A stretch of 64,000 nucleotides of DNA, from NCBI GenBank assembly GCA_012295275.1, contig CM022679.1:11911915-11975914 (forward strand), read 5' to 3'. Positions 63,929 to 64,000 of the stretch are shown here, one piece after another; position 1 is the stretch's first letter; the number at the start of each line of letters is the position of its first letter. A program made the position numbers and the translations under genes. The DNA is from Chrysomallon squamiferum (Eukaryota; Mollusca; Gastropoda; Neomphalida; Peltospiridae). The notes beneath the pieces were generated by a model. The model was not told the origin of the DNA, did no database searches, and saw nothing but the letters and a program-made list of their open reading frames with translations.

Positions 63929-64000
63929 AAAAATGTATCGACTTAACCATTGAGAATGAAGTACTGTTCTCAGAATACCATCAAGAAAAACAAACAAAGA
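63929..64000 (+). CDS. Possible exon start cut by the window edge
   Basis: A good acceptor (CTTTTGTTTTCAG ending 63928) is followed by 72 bases open in phase 1, reading KCIDLTIENEVLFSEYHQEK. It could open another gene or an alternative chitinase 3' exon. Without sequence to the right this is unproven. Confidence 0.25.

Larger units (their letters stand above)
63023..64000 (+). other. 3' flank of the chitinase
   Basis: 3' UTR and AT-rich intergenic DNA with short A/T runs. Nothing recognisable apart from a candidate poly(A) signal and a possible exon start near the right edge. Confidence 0.55.

Overview
This is eukaryotic, animal DNA: strongly AT-rich, with many short coding exons flanked by clear GT..AG (twice GC..AG) splice sites and separated by introns of roughly 0.1-2 kb full of microsatellites. 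I read two genes by joining exons by hand, keeping intron phase consistent. Domain content (sushi/EGF/HYR/Cys-rich repeats; a chitinase with a chitin-binding tail), and transposon types common in marine invertebrates, suggest an invertebrate, perhaps a lophotrochozoan such as a mollusc; that placement is inference.

Positions 328-46260 (+) hold the 3' part of one very large gene. Sixty-five exons join into one open frame of about 3,634 codons that enters the window already open (5' end is outside) and ends at a TGA at 46258-46260. Domain order: sushi x4, calcium-binding EGF x2, sushi x4, HYR x2, sushi, an uncharacterised module X1, Cys-rich GCC2/GCC3 (ephrin-receptor-like) repeats x3, about 14 EGF repeats with a PAN/Apple exon lodged inside one of them, a pentraxin/LamG-type domain, HYR, degenerate sushi, X2, GCC2/GCC3 x19, X3, one more GCC2/GCC3, one EGF, a transmembrane helix and a cytoplasmic tail of about 85 residues. 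The first half follows the order known from SVEP1 (sushi-HYR-HYR-sushi-Cys-rich-EGF-pentraxin), but the second half replaces the long sushi array of SVEP1 with a huge Cys-rich stalk and a membrane anchor.

Positions 46261-57296 are non-genic apart from mobile DNA. A minisatellite lies at 46930-47045 and a 41-bp palindrome at 48156-48196. A decayed DNA transposon occupies 48777-51972, with long imperfect terminal inverted repeats and a broken minus-strand gene of an XPG/PIN-nuclease-like (Academ-type) family. Microsatellites and possible but unproven 5' regulatory sequence of the next gene follow.

Positions 57305-63022 (+) encode a complete secreted GH18 chitinase of 539 residues in nine exons: signal peptide, catalytic domain with intact DGLDVDWEYP motif, Ser/Thr-rich linker and a C-terminal CBM14 chitin-binding domain. 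Its fourth intron carries a deleted Tigger/pogo transposon. The last 72 bases may be the start of another exon.

The two genes share strand but no obvious functional link. The most interesting signals are in the large receptor: a triplicated beta-alpha-beta-beta-alpha (SEA/ferredoxin-like) module whose last copy carries an RRRR furin-type site shortly before the membrane, the PAN exon splitting an EGF domain, a relic repeat exon, and two GC-AG introns.
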